DNA of 64,000 nt from JBFONV01 sp040779335 (lineage in GTDB: Bacteria > Pseudomonadota > Gammaproteobacteria > Enterobacterales > Alteromonadaceae): contig JBFONV010000004.1 of assembly GCA_040779335.1 (NCBI GenBank), forward strand, positions 439,787 through 503,786, read 5' to 3'. This document shows, piece after piece, positions 17,656 to 25,720 of this stretch. The position numbers and the translations under genes are program-made. Within the stretch, counting starts at the first letter, position 1; each line of letters opens with the position of its first letter. Below the pieces are notes generated by a model. It was not told the origin of the DNA. It did no database searches and saw nothing but the letters and a program-made list of their open reading frames with translations.

Positions 17656-17963
17656 AGTCGTTGCCGTATTGAGTTGGGAGTGTTTATTTAAAGCGATGGT
17701 ATATCATAAACATAGCTAAAGCATAATGACATTCGTCGGGCTATTGACTAGCTAAATAGCAAAAATATTCTTTAAGAATACTTTAAGTGTATAAAAATAA
17801 TTCAATAAGTGATAAAACAATAAGCGAATAATAAAAATTATTAGGTAATTCTGTTCGTTCAATAGAGTAAAGATAACTATAAAAACAAGGTATTAAGATG
17901 ACGTACAGTGTAGAGCTGTATGACGTTTTATTGATTATTTTTATTCGTAATTAAAGGTGACTT
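17656..17963. other. divergent intergenic region, carbonic-anhydrase-like gene / pntA
   Basis: About 308 bases, AT-rich. It carries a palindrome TATTCTTTAAGAATA (17766-17780, 7-bp arms around one base) followed by a repeated CTTTAAG, which could be an operator for either divergent gene. A weak hairpin around GTACAG...CTGTAT lies near 17905. AAGGTGACTT precedes the pntA ATG. No riboswitch consensus was recognised. Confidence 0.35.
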
Positions 17964-19505
17964 ATGATCATTGGAATACCCAAGGAATCTCTAACTGGCG
18001 AGAACCGAGTTGCTGGTTCACCAACGTCTGTTAGTGCGCTAATCAAACTAGGTTTTACGGTTCAAGTTCAAAAAGGTGCAGGTACAAAAGCAAGCTTCAC
18101 AGATCAAGAATTTATTGATGCTGACGCGAGCATCACCACTAAAAATAAGTGCTGGCAATCGGATATTATCTATAAAGTTAATCCCCCAAGCATGGCTGAA
18201 GTTGGGCTAATGAAAGAAGGGGCTTTCCTCGTTTGCTTTATTGCCCCAGCACAATCACCTGAATTACTTGCAGCGTTGCGTGAAAAGTCGATCACTACGC
18301 TTGCAATGGAAATGGTGCCACGCATGACGCGTTCACAATCGATGGATGCCCTAAGTTCAATGGCCAACATTGCTGGTTATCGTGCGGTGATCGAAGCAAC
18401 CCATCACTTTGGAAGATTTTTAACCGGACAAATTACCGCTGCGGGTAAAATGCCACCCGCGAAAATAATGATTATTGGTGCTGGTGTCGCTGGTTTGGCG
18501 GCTATCGGTACGGCAAGCAGCTTAGGTGCTATCGTGCGCGCGTTTGACACTAGGCCCGAAGTTAAAGAACAAATAGAAAGTATGGGTGCTGAATTTTTAG
18601 AGCTCGATTACGAGGAGCCTGAAGATACAGGTTCAGGAGATGGTTACGCGAAGGAAATGAGTCAAGCGTTTATTGACGCTGAAATGGCATTGTTTGCTGA
18701 GCAAGCCAAAGATGTTGATATTATTATCACTACGGCAATGATCCCGGGTAAGCCCGCCCCGAAGTTAATTACCGCTGCCATGGTAGAGTCGATGAAACCA
18801 GGCAGTATTATCGTTGATTTAGCTGCCGCAGGTGGTGGTAATTGTGAATTAACGGTTGCTGGTAAGGTTAGCGATGTTAATGGCGTGAAAATTATCGGTT
18901 ATACCGATTTAGTGTCACGTCTACCCAATCAATCGTCTCAGTTATATTCGAATAACTTAGTCAGCTTGACTAAATTGTTGTGTAAAGAAAAAGACGGTCA
19001 ATTGAATATTGACTTTGATGATCAAGTTATTCGTAACATGACGGTGGTTAAAGGTGATGAAATAACCTTCCCACCACCACCTATTCAGGTTAGCGCTGCG
19101 CCGGTCCAACCTGCAGTTAAAAAGCCGGAAAAGAAAGTGAAGTCGCAAGAGGAAGAACCTAAAAATCAAACCAAAAAGCATGTAATGATGGCAATAGGAG
19201 CTGGTTTGTTTGCTTGGGTTGCCAGTGTTGCACCTGCGGATTTCCTCTCTCATTTTACGGTATTTGTGCTTGCGTGTGTGATTGGCTACAACGTTGTCTG
19301 GAATGTTAGTCATTCACTACACACTCCTTTGATGAGTGTCACTAATGCCATTTCGGGGATCATTATTGTTGGGGCATTGTTACAAATAGGACAAAGTAGT
19401 TTACTTATACAAGTGCTGGCGGGTATCGCGGTATTAATTGCCACTATTAATATCGTTGGTGGCTTTTTCGTCACCAAGCGTATGTTAAAAATGTTTAGAA
19501 AATAG
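17964..19505 (+). CDS. pntA: NAD(P) transhydrogenase subunit alpha
   Basis: 513 residues, close to E. coli PntA (510). Domain I binds NAD(H): the Rossmann motif GAGVAGLAA is followed by the mobile-loop region with DTRPEVKEQ. A charged Lys/Glu/Pro linker (about residues 375-405) leads into the C-terminal membrane domain with about four helices (from VMMAIGAGLFAWVASV to VLIATINIVGGFF). With PntB it couples hydride transfer between NADH and NADP+ to proton entry. The gap to pntB is 6 bases. Confidence 0.95.
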   Translation: MIIGIPKESLTGENRVAGSPTSVSALIKLGFTVQVQKGAGTKASFTDQEFIDADASITTKNKCWQSDIIYKVNPPSMAEVGLMKEGAFLVCFIAPAQSPELLAALREKSITTLAMEMVPRMTRSQSMDALSSMANIAGYRAVIEATHHFGRFLTGQITAAGKMPPAKIMIIGAGVAGLAAIGTASSLGAIVRAFDTRPEVKEQIESMGAEFLELDYEEPEDTGSGDGYAKEMSQAFIDAEMALFAEQAKDVDIIITTAMIPGKPAPKLITAAMVESMKPGSIIVDLAAAGGGNCELTVAGKVSDVNGVKIIGYTDLVSRLPNQSSQLYSNNLVSLTKLLCKEKDGQLNIDFDDQVIRNMTVVKGDEITFPPPPIQVSAAPVQPAVKKPEKKVKSQEEEPKNQTKKHVMMAIGAGLFAWVASVAPADFLSHFTVFVLACVIGYNVVWNVSHSLHTPLMSVTNAISGIIIVGALLQIGQSSLLIQVLAGIAVLIATINIVGGFFVTKRMLKMFRK

Positions 19506-19511
19506 GAGCGC

Positions 19512-20918
19512 ATGATGGAATTTTCAAATGGGTTAATCAGCGCTGCTTACATTGTGGCAGCATTATTATTTATTTTTAGTTTGTCAGGATTAAGTAAACA
19601 GCAAACGGCGGAAACTGGTAATTGGTACGGCATTGTCGGCATGGCAATCGCTTTGGTTGCCACTATTGCTGATGATCGTGTTTCCAATGTTTTAGTGATT
19701 TTTGTTGCTATGGCTATAGGCGCTTTTATCGGCTTACGATTAGCTAAAAAAGTAGAAATGACTCAAATGCCTGAGCTAGTGGCAATATTACACAGTTTTG
19801 TCGGTTTAGCTGCTGTGTTAGTGGGCTTAAATAGTTATTTTGAGATGGGGCATGGCACGCACCTTAGTTTTACCGATGCTCAACAAGTTGCCCTTAATAT
19901 TCATTTAGTTGAAATCTTTTTAGGCGTATTTATCGGGGCCGTAACGTTTACAGGATCGGTGGTTGCCTTTGGTAAATTGCGCGGCATTATCAATTCTTCG
20001 GCGCTGATGTTACCACATCGTCATAAAATGAATTTATTAGCGGGAGTGGTTTCTTTTGTCTTAATGATCGTCTTTGTGCAGCAAGGGGGTTCGGATAACG
20101 CCTTATTTGTGATGACCTTAATTGCACTCGCTTTTGGTTGGCATTTGGTTGCTTCTATTGGGGGAGCTGATATGCCAGTGGTTGTTTCTATGCTTAACTC
20201 TTATTCTGGTTGGGCGGCAGCGGCTGCAGGCTTTATGTTAAACAATGATCTGCTGATCGTCACTGGCGCATTGGTTGGTTCGTCGGGCGCAATACTTTCT
20301 TATATTATGTGTAAGGCGATGAATCGCTCGTTTATCAGTGTTATTGCCGGCGGATTCGGTACCGATGTCGTTATTGATAACGATACTGATTACGGAGACC
20401 ATGTTGAAATAAATGCTGAGGGTGTTGCCGATTTGCTACGCTCTGCTAAGTCAGTGATCATCACGCCGGGTTATGGCATGGCGGTTGCTCAAGCTCAATA
20501 TCCCGTTTATGAAATGACACAAGAACTAATGGCGAAAGGCATAGCGGTAAGATTCGCTATACATCCTGTTGCGGGGCGTTTGCCTGGTCACATGAATGTG
20601 TTACTTGCCGAAGCAAAAGTGCCTTATGATATTGTCTTAGGGATGGATGAAATCAATGAAGATTTTGCTGATACCGATGTGGTATTAGTTATTGGGGCCA
20701 ACGATACGGTTAACCCGGCCGCGGAAGAAGATCCTAACAGTCCAATTGCAGGTATGCCAGTATTAGAGGTATGGCATGCAAAGAATGTCATTGTTTTTAA
20801 ACGTTCGATGAATACCGGATATGCAGGCGTGCAAAACCCGTTGTTTTTTAAAGACAACACCCAGATGTTGTTTGGCGACGCTAAAGATTCAGTAGAGCAA
20901 ATTTATAAAGCGCTTTAA
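19512..20918 (+). CDS. pntB: NAD(P) transhydrogenase subunit beta
   Basis: 468 residues, standard length. The first about 270 residues are membrane helices forming the proton path (domain II). The C-terminal domain III binds NADP(H), with GYGMAVAQAQ and AIHPVAGRLPGHMNVLLAEA. AGGAG lies just before the ATG. A hairpin formed by AAAGCGCTT and AAGCGCTTT straddles the stop codon (20907-20942), and a second terminator follows at 20965. Confidence 0.95.
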   Translation: MMEFSNGLISAAYIVAALLFIFSLSGLSKQQTAETGNWYGIVGMAIALVATIADDRVSNVLVIFVAMAIGAFIGLRLAKKVEMTQMPELVAILHSFVGLAAVLVGLNSYFEMGHGTHLSFTDAQQVALNIHLVEIFLGVFIGAVTFTGSVVAFGKLRGIINSSALMLPHRHKMNLLAGVVSFVLMIVFVQQGGSDNALFVMTLIALAFGWHLVASIGGADMPVVVSMLNSYSGWAAAAAGFMLNNDLLIVTGALVGSSGAILSYIMCKAMNRSFISVIAGGFGTDVVIDNDTDYGDHVEINAEGVADLLRSAKSVIITPGYGMAVAQAQYPVYEMTQELMAKGIAVRFAIHPVAGRLPGHMNVLLAEAKVPYDIVLGMDEINEDFADTDVVLVIGANDTVNPAAEEDPNSPIAGMPVLEVWHAKNVIVFKRSMNTGYAGVQNPLFFKDNTQMLFGDAKDSVEQIYKAL

Positions 20919-20964
20919 TGAGTTATCCTTGATAAGCGCTTTTGCACTTAACAGGTTTACTAAG

Positions 20965-20995
20965 AAGTCAGCAATCGCTGGCTTTTTTATTTTTG
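20965..20995 (+). terminator. pntAB terminator
   Basis: AAGTCAGC, loop AATC, GCTGGCTT (8-bp stem with one G-U) runs straight into TTTTATTTTT, a good intrinsic terminator. The hairpin at the pntB stop codon (20907-20942) may add to it. Confidence 0.85.
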
Positions 20996-21085
20996 CTTTT
21001 TATTTTTAGTATCAGAGACTTGATAGGGTTGTTACTATGACAGAGTAACATCATGTTGAATGGCTAAAACAACGGAAGAATAATA

Positions 21086-22498
21086 GTGATAGAAACTTGG
21101 ATCGGTACCATCAATGGTTACCTGTGGGGCAGTATTCTTATTTATTTGCTGACTGCTTGCGGAATTTGGTTTACTTGGCGGTTAAAAGCTATCCAGTTGC
21201 TGCACTTTAATCATATGTTTACTGTGCTAAAGCTTAGTCGCACATCATCGAAGGCAGGGATCTCTCCATTTCAGGCATTATGTACGACGCTTGCGGCACG
21301 AGTTGGCACTGGAAATTTAATGGGGGTTGCTGTTGCTATCACTTTAGGTGGCCCTGGTGCTGTGTTTTGGATGTGGCTTATCGCATTTGTTGGCATGGCG
21401 ACTGCTTTTGCTGAGAGTGCATTGGGGCAATTATATAAAGAGCGTGATCATACTGGAGCATATCGAGGCGGTCCTGCCTATTATATGAAAAAAGGCTTAA
21501 AAAGCCCGACGATGGCTTTTGTGTTCTCTTTGTGTTTATTTCTCGGTTATGGCTTTGTGTTTAGCTCAGTGCAAGCAAATTCAATTACTCAGGCATTTCA
21601 TGGTTCTTATGGTATTGAACCGCTAACGACTGGGATTATTATTGCGCTGTTAGCTGGTGTTATTATTATGGGGGGATTGAAGAAAATCGCCTTATTTGCT
21701 GAATATGCTGTACCGTTTATGGGCACGGCTTATGTGGCGGTGGCCGCAATAGTTATTGGTAATAATGTTGAGTATATTCCGATAATTGTTAGTGATATTT
21801 TTGCATCAGCATTTGGTCTTAAAGAGGCGGGAAGTGGTTTAGTGGGCGCGGCTATTGTTCAAGGTGTTAAACGTGGCTTATATTCAAATGAAGCCGGTAT
21901 GGGCAGCTCACCAAACGCAGCTGCGGCAGCAGATCCTTATCCTCCTCACCCTGTTTCTCAAGGGTATATTCAAATGTTGGCGGTGTTTTTCGATACGATT
22001 GTTATTTGCTCGTGTACGGCGTTTATTATCTTATTGGCTCAAAAATCAGGCATTCAAGGACAAGGGATCCAATTGACCCAGCAGGCCTTGGCACATCAGG
22101 TCGGGGACTGGGGGAGCGATTTTATTACCTTTGCCATATTACTCTTTGGCTTTACCTCAATTGTGGCAAATTTTGCTTATGCGGATAATAACCTTAAATA
22201 TTTAAAGTTAGATAATGTCTATGGGCATTGGTTTTTGCGTGTCGGATTTTTATTAATGTTGGTGTTTGGCTCTGTTGCGTCCTTGCCTGAGGTTATTGCG
22301 CTTGCTGACCTTGCAACGGGCTTGATGACAGTGGTTAATGTTAGCGCTTTATTTATGCTTAGTGGCGCGGTTGTTATGATAACTCGCGATTACCATCAAC
22401 AATTAAAAAGTGGAAAAATCCCTCATTTTTATGTCAGCGATGAACAGCAACAAGCTATGCATCTAACGTCTGGAATTTGGCAAGATAGAAACAAATAG
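21086..22498 (+). CDS. alanine/glycine:sodium symporter (AGCS family)
   Basis: 470 residues with about 11 predicted membrane segments. The family signature around LAARVGTGNLMGVAVAITLGGPGAVFWMW, the GGPAYYMKKG loop and the SNEAGMGSSPNAAAAA segment identify AGCS carriers. It imports alanine or glycine with Na+. The start is GTG; GGAAG stands about 10 bases upstream. It is monocistronic; no glycine riboswitch was found in the 167 bases before it. Substrate preference cannot be set from sequence. Confidence 0.9.
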   Translation: MIETWIGTINGYLWGSILIYLLTACGIWFTWRLKAIQLLHFNHMFTVLKLSRTSSKAGISPFQALCTTLAARVGTGNLMGVAVAITLGGPGAVFWMWLIAFVGMATAFAESALGQLYKERDHTGAYRGGPAYYMKKGLKSPTMAFVFSLCLFLGYGFVFSSVQANSITQAFHGSYGIEPLTTGIIIALLAGVIIMGGLKKIALFAEYAVPFMGTAYVAVAAIVIGNNVEYIPIIVSDIFASAFGLKEAGSGLVGAAIVQGVKRGLYSNEAGMGSSPNAAAAADPYPPHPVSQGYIQMLAVFFDTIVICSCTAFIILLAQKSGIQGQGIQLTQQALAHQVGDWGSDFITFAILLFGFTSIVANFAYADNNLKYLKLDNVYGHWFLRVGFLLMLVFGSVASLPEVIALADLATGLMTVVNVSALFMLSGAVVMITRDYHQQLKSGKIPHFYVSDEQQQAMHLTSGIWQDRNK

Positions 22499-22559
22499 AG
22501 CTAATTCGCCTTTTTGATGGTCGCAGATCATATTTATCGCTATAGCAATTTGATAAAGC

Positions 22560-22568
22560 TGCTATAAT
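22560..22568 (+). promoter_or_regulatory. extended -10 promoter of the DEAD-box helicase gene
   Basis: TGCTATAAT: a perfect TATAAT with the TGn extension, 40 bases before the ATG. No good -35 hexamer stands at 17 bases, as is usual with extended -10 promoters. Confidence 0.5.
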
Positions 22569-22608
22569 GCGCCGTCTTTAATTTTGTGATTATTAGTTTG
22601 GTGATGTG

Positions 22609-23940
22609 ATGAGTGTTGATGCGATTGGTTTGTCTGCCGATTTATTAAAAGCGGTAAAAGCGTGTGGGTATAAAAACCTAACGCCCATTCAGCAACAAGC
22701 CATTCCGGCTATTCGCTCTGGCTCAGATATACTTGCCAGTGCGCAAACGGGAACGGGAAAAACGGCTGCGTTTACCTTACCTGTACTTGATTTTATTGCC
22801 AAAATAAATGCTAAATCATCCGCAAAGTCAACAGAGCATAATAGCACCACTATTAAGGCACTTATCCTCGCTCCAACGCGAGAGTTGGCAATACAAGTTG
22901 CTGAAAATGTGCAAACCTATAGCCAATTTTTGCCGATCCAATCAGGTGTTATATATGGCGGCGTTAATATGCCGGCACAAACTAATATGCTTAAAAAAGG
23001 CGTTGATATTTTGGTGGCAACGCCTGGACGCTTGCTCGAGCATTTAAATTTAAGAAATGTTGATTTATCACACGTTAAATATTTAGTGCTTGATGAAGCG
23101 GATCGCATGTTAGATATGGGCTTTTTAGTCGATATTGAAAAGCTAATGTTGGCAATGCAGCAAAAGCATCAAACGTTAATGTTCTCGGCAACCTTTTCAA
23201 ACAAAGTTAAGTCATTAGCCAAACAACTACTAAAAACACCTAAAACGATAGAAGTGGCGAAACAAAACTCTACTTCTGGCAAAGTTAAGCAGTCAGTTTA
23301 TTGGGTTGCAGAGCAACGCAAAAGAGAGTTACTTTCAGAGCTTATCGGTACCAATAACTGGCAGCAGGTGTTGGTTTTCGCGGGAACACGAGAAAGTGCT
23401 AATGAGCTTGCCAAAGAGTTAAAACTTGATGGTATTAAAGCCGCATTATGTCACGGTGATAAATCACAAGGCGCAAGAAATAAAGCCTTAGAGCAATTTG
23501 TTGATGGAAGCGTGCGAGTATTAGTCGCGACCGATGTAGCCGCTAGAGGATTAGACATTGCCGATTTACCCTATGTGGTTAACTTTCATCTTCCCTTTTT
23601 AGCGGAAGATTATATACACCGTATCGGACGCACTGGGCGTGCAGGCAAGTCGGGTACCGCTATTTCATTAGTGAGCCCAAAAGATGAACGTTTTCTTGAA
23701 AATATTGAGGCGTTAATTGGCCGTAAATTTGAGCGTATTGTCGTGCCAGGCTATGAGCTTGATCGCGCTTTACCTGAGCAATACGAAAGTGAAGATGTTA
23801 AACAGGTGAAAAGAAACCGTTATCAGGCAACACAGGATAAAAATCAAAGTATTGCCCGTAAAAAAACACAAAAAGCGATTAAATCATCCGCTAAGAAAGT
23901 GAGCGGTAAAAAATCAAATACGAGTAAAAAGCGTCGTTAA
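22609..23940 (+). CDS. rhlE: RhlE-type DEAD-box RNA helicase
   Basis: 443 residues. All core motifs are present: Q-motif LTPIQQQAIP, Walker A AQTGTGKT, PTRELAIQ, TPGRLLE, DEAD, SAT, then RGLDI and HRIGRTGRAG in the second RecA domain. The C-terminus is a basic Lys/Ser/Gln tail. ATP-dependent RNA unwinding in ribosome assembly or RNA decay is the family role; several paralogues usually exist, so the symbol is tentative. The frame opens at a GTG one codon upstream (22606), but the ATG is preferred. Confidence 0.88.
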   Translation: MSVDAIGLSADLLKAVKACGYKNLTPIQQQAIPAIRSGSDILASAQTGTGKTAAFTLPVLDFIAKINAKSSAKSTEHNSTTIKALILAPTRELAIQVAENVQTYSQFLPIQSGVIYGGVNMPAQTNMLKKGVDILVATPGRLLEHLNLRNVDLSHVKYLVLDEADRMLDMGFLVDIEKLMLAMQQKHQTLMFSATFSNKVKSLAKQLLKTPKTIEVAKQNSTSGKVKQSVYWVAEQRKRELLSELIGTNNWQQVLVFAGTRESANELAKELKLDGIKAALCHGDKSQGARNKALEQFVDGSVRVLVATDVAARGLDIADLPYVVNFHLPFLAEDYIHRIGRTGRAGKSGTAISLVSPKDERFLENIEALIGRKFERIVVPGYELDRALPEQYESEDVKQVKRNRYQATQDKNQSIARKKTQKAIKSSAKKVSGKKSNTSKKRR

Positions 23941-23978
23941 ATTAATTCCATCATCACATTAGCGTAAGGGTGTAGTGA

Positions 23979-24635
23979 ATGGAAACTACGGAAAATTTAA
24001 TTGATGTTCCTTTTGCTTATCGACATAAGTGCTGGTTTTGCGGGGAACCTTTTAACGGTCATTTTGAATTTCCACAGCAGGCGCACATTGTTTTGTCCTG
24101 CCCGCATCCCCCTGTTGCTGTGCCCAGTTGTATCGAATGTAAAACAATAGCCAAAACAGCCAACGCAGAGACAATCTGGCAAGTATCAACGATGGTAAAA
24201 CGTGCCTTGATGAACGTTTATCAAAAGGACTTGGCAATCGGCTTGAATTGGACACAAGAAGAATTAGCGAATAGCCAATTTGAAGGCGGCAATTTTGCAG
24301 GGTTTCAGCGCAGTGCTTGGTTCATGTATGAAGTTGCTAAAGCTCGTGTAAATTATCTTGGTTGGCCGCTATCTTTAAATGGCATACAACTAGAAATCAC
24401 TAATGAGAAAGATACCTTTGTCTTTGATGGTATCTTATATCCCAGTGTAGGTGATGCGATTGACCAATATGCTCAGGCTTATGATTTGAACATGATCTTC
24501 TTCAAAGAGGTTCTTGCTATTATGTCAGAGAATAACTTTGCCCAAGCGGTAAGGTTTTGCCGCATCGCTGTCGGTTTTACACCTCAAGAGCGGAAAGTAG
24601 CACTGCAAACACTACGAAATGAATACAGTGCGTAG
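23979..24635 (+). CDS. uncharacterised protein with N-terminal cysteine (zinc-ribbon-like) cluster
   Basis: 218 residues, not recognised as a named family. The first 55 residues contain CWFCG and later a CPHP and CIEC segment, a C-x2-C ... C-x2-C arrangement like a zinc ribbon. The rest is soluble and helix-rich, with many aromatic residues (FQRSAWFMYEVAKARVNYLGWPLSLNG). No signal peptide or membrane span was seen. It follows the helicase gene by 38 bases and may be cotranscribed, which weakly suggests a nucleic-acid-related role. The stop abuts the convergent diguanylate cyclase gene. Confidence 0.7.
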   Translation: METTENLIDVPFAYRHKCWFCGEPFNGHFEFPQQAHIVLSCPHPPVAVPSCIECKTIAKTANAETIWQVSTMVKRALMNVYQKDLAIGLNWTQEELANSQFEGGNFAGFQRSAWFMYEVAKARVNYLGWPLSLNGIQLEITNEKDTFVFDGILYPSVGDAIDQYAQAYDLNMIFFKEVLAIMSENNFAQAVRFCRIAVGFTPQERKVALQTLRNEYSA

Positions 24636-25526
24636 TTAAACCAAACTTAATGAACGTGGCATATTCATTTTTTGGCGATAAAGATCTTGGTCGGCGCGTT
24701 CAAAGAAGCTATGTTCGTTATCGGTTCTATTCATAAAACAGGCTCCAAAACTGCTACTCACTTGGTATTTCGCCAGTAAAGCATCATTATTTACGGCTTT
24801 CTGAATACGGTGGTCAATAATATCGAGTGAATTATCACTGGCATTTTCAACAATAATTGCAAATTCGTCGCCACCAAAGCGGAACACACTATCAGAGTCA
24901 CGCACGCTAGCACGTAGAGCATCGGCGAAGTGTTTTAAGACCTCGTCACCCACACTATGGCCGTATTGGTCGTTTATCGCTTTAAATTTGTTTAGATCGC
25001 ATACAATCAGCCCCATATGGGAATGTTGCCTATTGGCATTATGCATGGCACGTTTGATCTGTTCATCAAAATAACGACGATTGCCAAGTCCGGTCAGTGA
25101 ATCTTCTCGAGCCAACTGCATAGCATTGTAATATGAAATGGCGTTGCGGATGGGACACAACAGGTAAGAATGTAGCTCGTTAAGAATTTTAAAATTAGTC
25201 AAACTGATAGGCGAGTTAATGGAATAAATTAACTCACCGTAAAAAGTATTATTAATTTTAAGCTCAAACCGACGCTCACTTTTTCCTTGTCTGCTTCCAC
25301 GAATGGCCTTTCTTATGCTACCATTACGATAATAAAGACCTGAAAAGTCGACATATTTTGATGCTTCCATTGCAAAGATGTTAAGTAATTTTTCTAAATC
25401 TAGCGTAATTTGTAGTTGCTCTAATAATGCTAAGCCACGTTTGTTATTTTCAAACGTAGTAGAATCAAATACTCGAAAAGCATTGAATTCAGAAAAATGA
25501 TTGTCTATAGAATTTAATGTTTGCAT
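24636..25526 (-). CDS. diguanylate cyclase (GGDEF) with unrecognised N-terminal sensor
   Basis: 296 residues. Residues 1-130 are a helical/alpha-beta segment that could be a divergent GAF-like sensor; no membrane span. The GGDEF domain starts near DSLTGLGNRRYF; the active-site motif GGDEF is intact at 218-222, and the inhibitory I-site R209-x-x-D212 stands five residues before it, so both activity and product inhibition are expected. It makes c-di-GMP from two GTP. An 8-bp inverted repeat flanks the ribosome site (see separate entry). Confidence 0.9.
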   Translation of the reverse strand: MQTLNSIDNHFSEFNAFRVFDSTTFENNKRGLALLEQLQITLDLEKLLNIFAMEASKYVDFSGLYYRNGSIRKAIRGSRQGKSERRFELKINNTFYGELIYSINSPISLTNFKILNELHSYLLCPIRNAISYYNAMQLAREDSLTGLGNRRYFDEQIKRAMHNANRQHSHMGLIVCDLNKFKAINDQYGHSVGDEVLKHFADALRASVRDSDSVFRFGGDEFAIIVENASDNSLDIIDHRIQKAVNNDALLAKYQVSSSFGACFMNRTDNEHSFFERADQDLYRQKMNMPRSLSLV

Positions 25527-25561
25527 TAAAGCACCTTATAATTCACGTCACACGTGCTTTA
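25527..25561 (-). promoter_or_regulatory. inverted repeat at the diguanylate cyclase translation start
   Basis: Minus strand: TAAAGCAC (25561-25554), 19-base spacer, GTGCTTTA (25534-25527), directly followed by the ATG. The AAGG ribosome site lies at the edge of the right arm. In RNA this would form an 8-bp hairpin touching the initiation region; in DNA it could be an operator. Confidence 0.4.
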
Positions 25562-25720
25562 TCTAAAGCAATAATTGTGCCTTTTGTTATTTTTTGATTG
25601 GTTGCTATGTAAGGTATTGAAAAGTATTAAAGAATAAATTGGATAAAATATTAGTTACTTGCTGACAGCTTTTTGACGGCAAAGAATTACCGCTGAATTA
25701 TTTAGTTCAAAGGATAGATT

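Noticed and set aside
18957..19313. 118-codon minus-strand ORF inside pntA
   Set aside because: Antisense to a conserved gene; composition mirrors the pntA codons.
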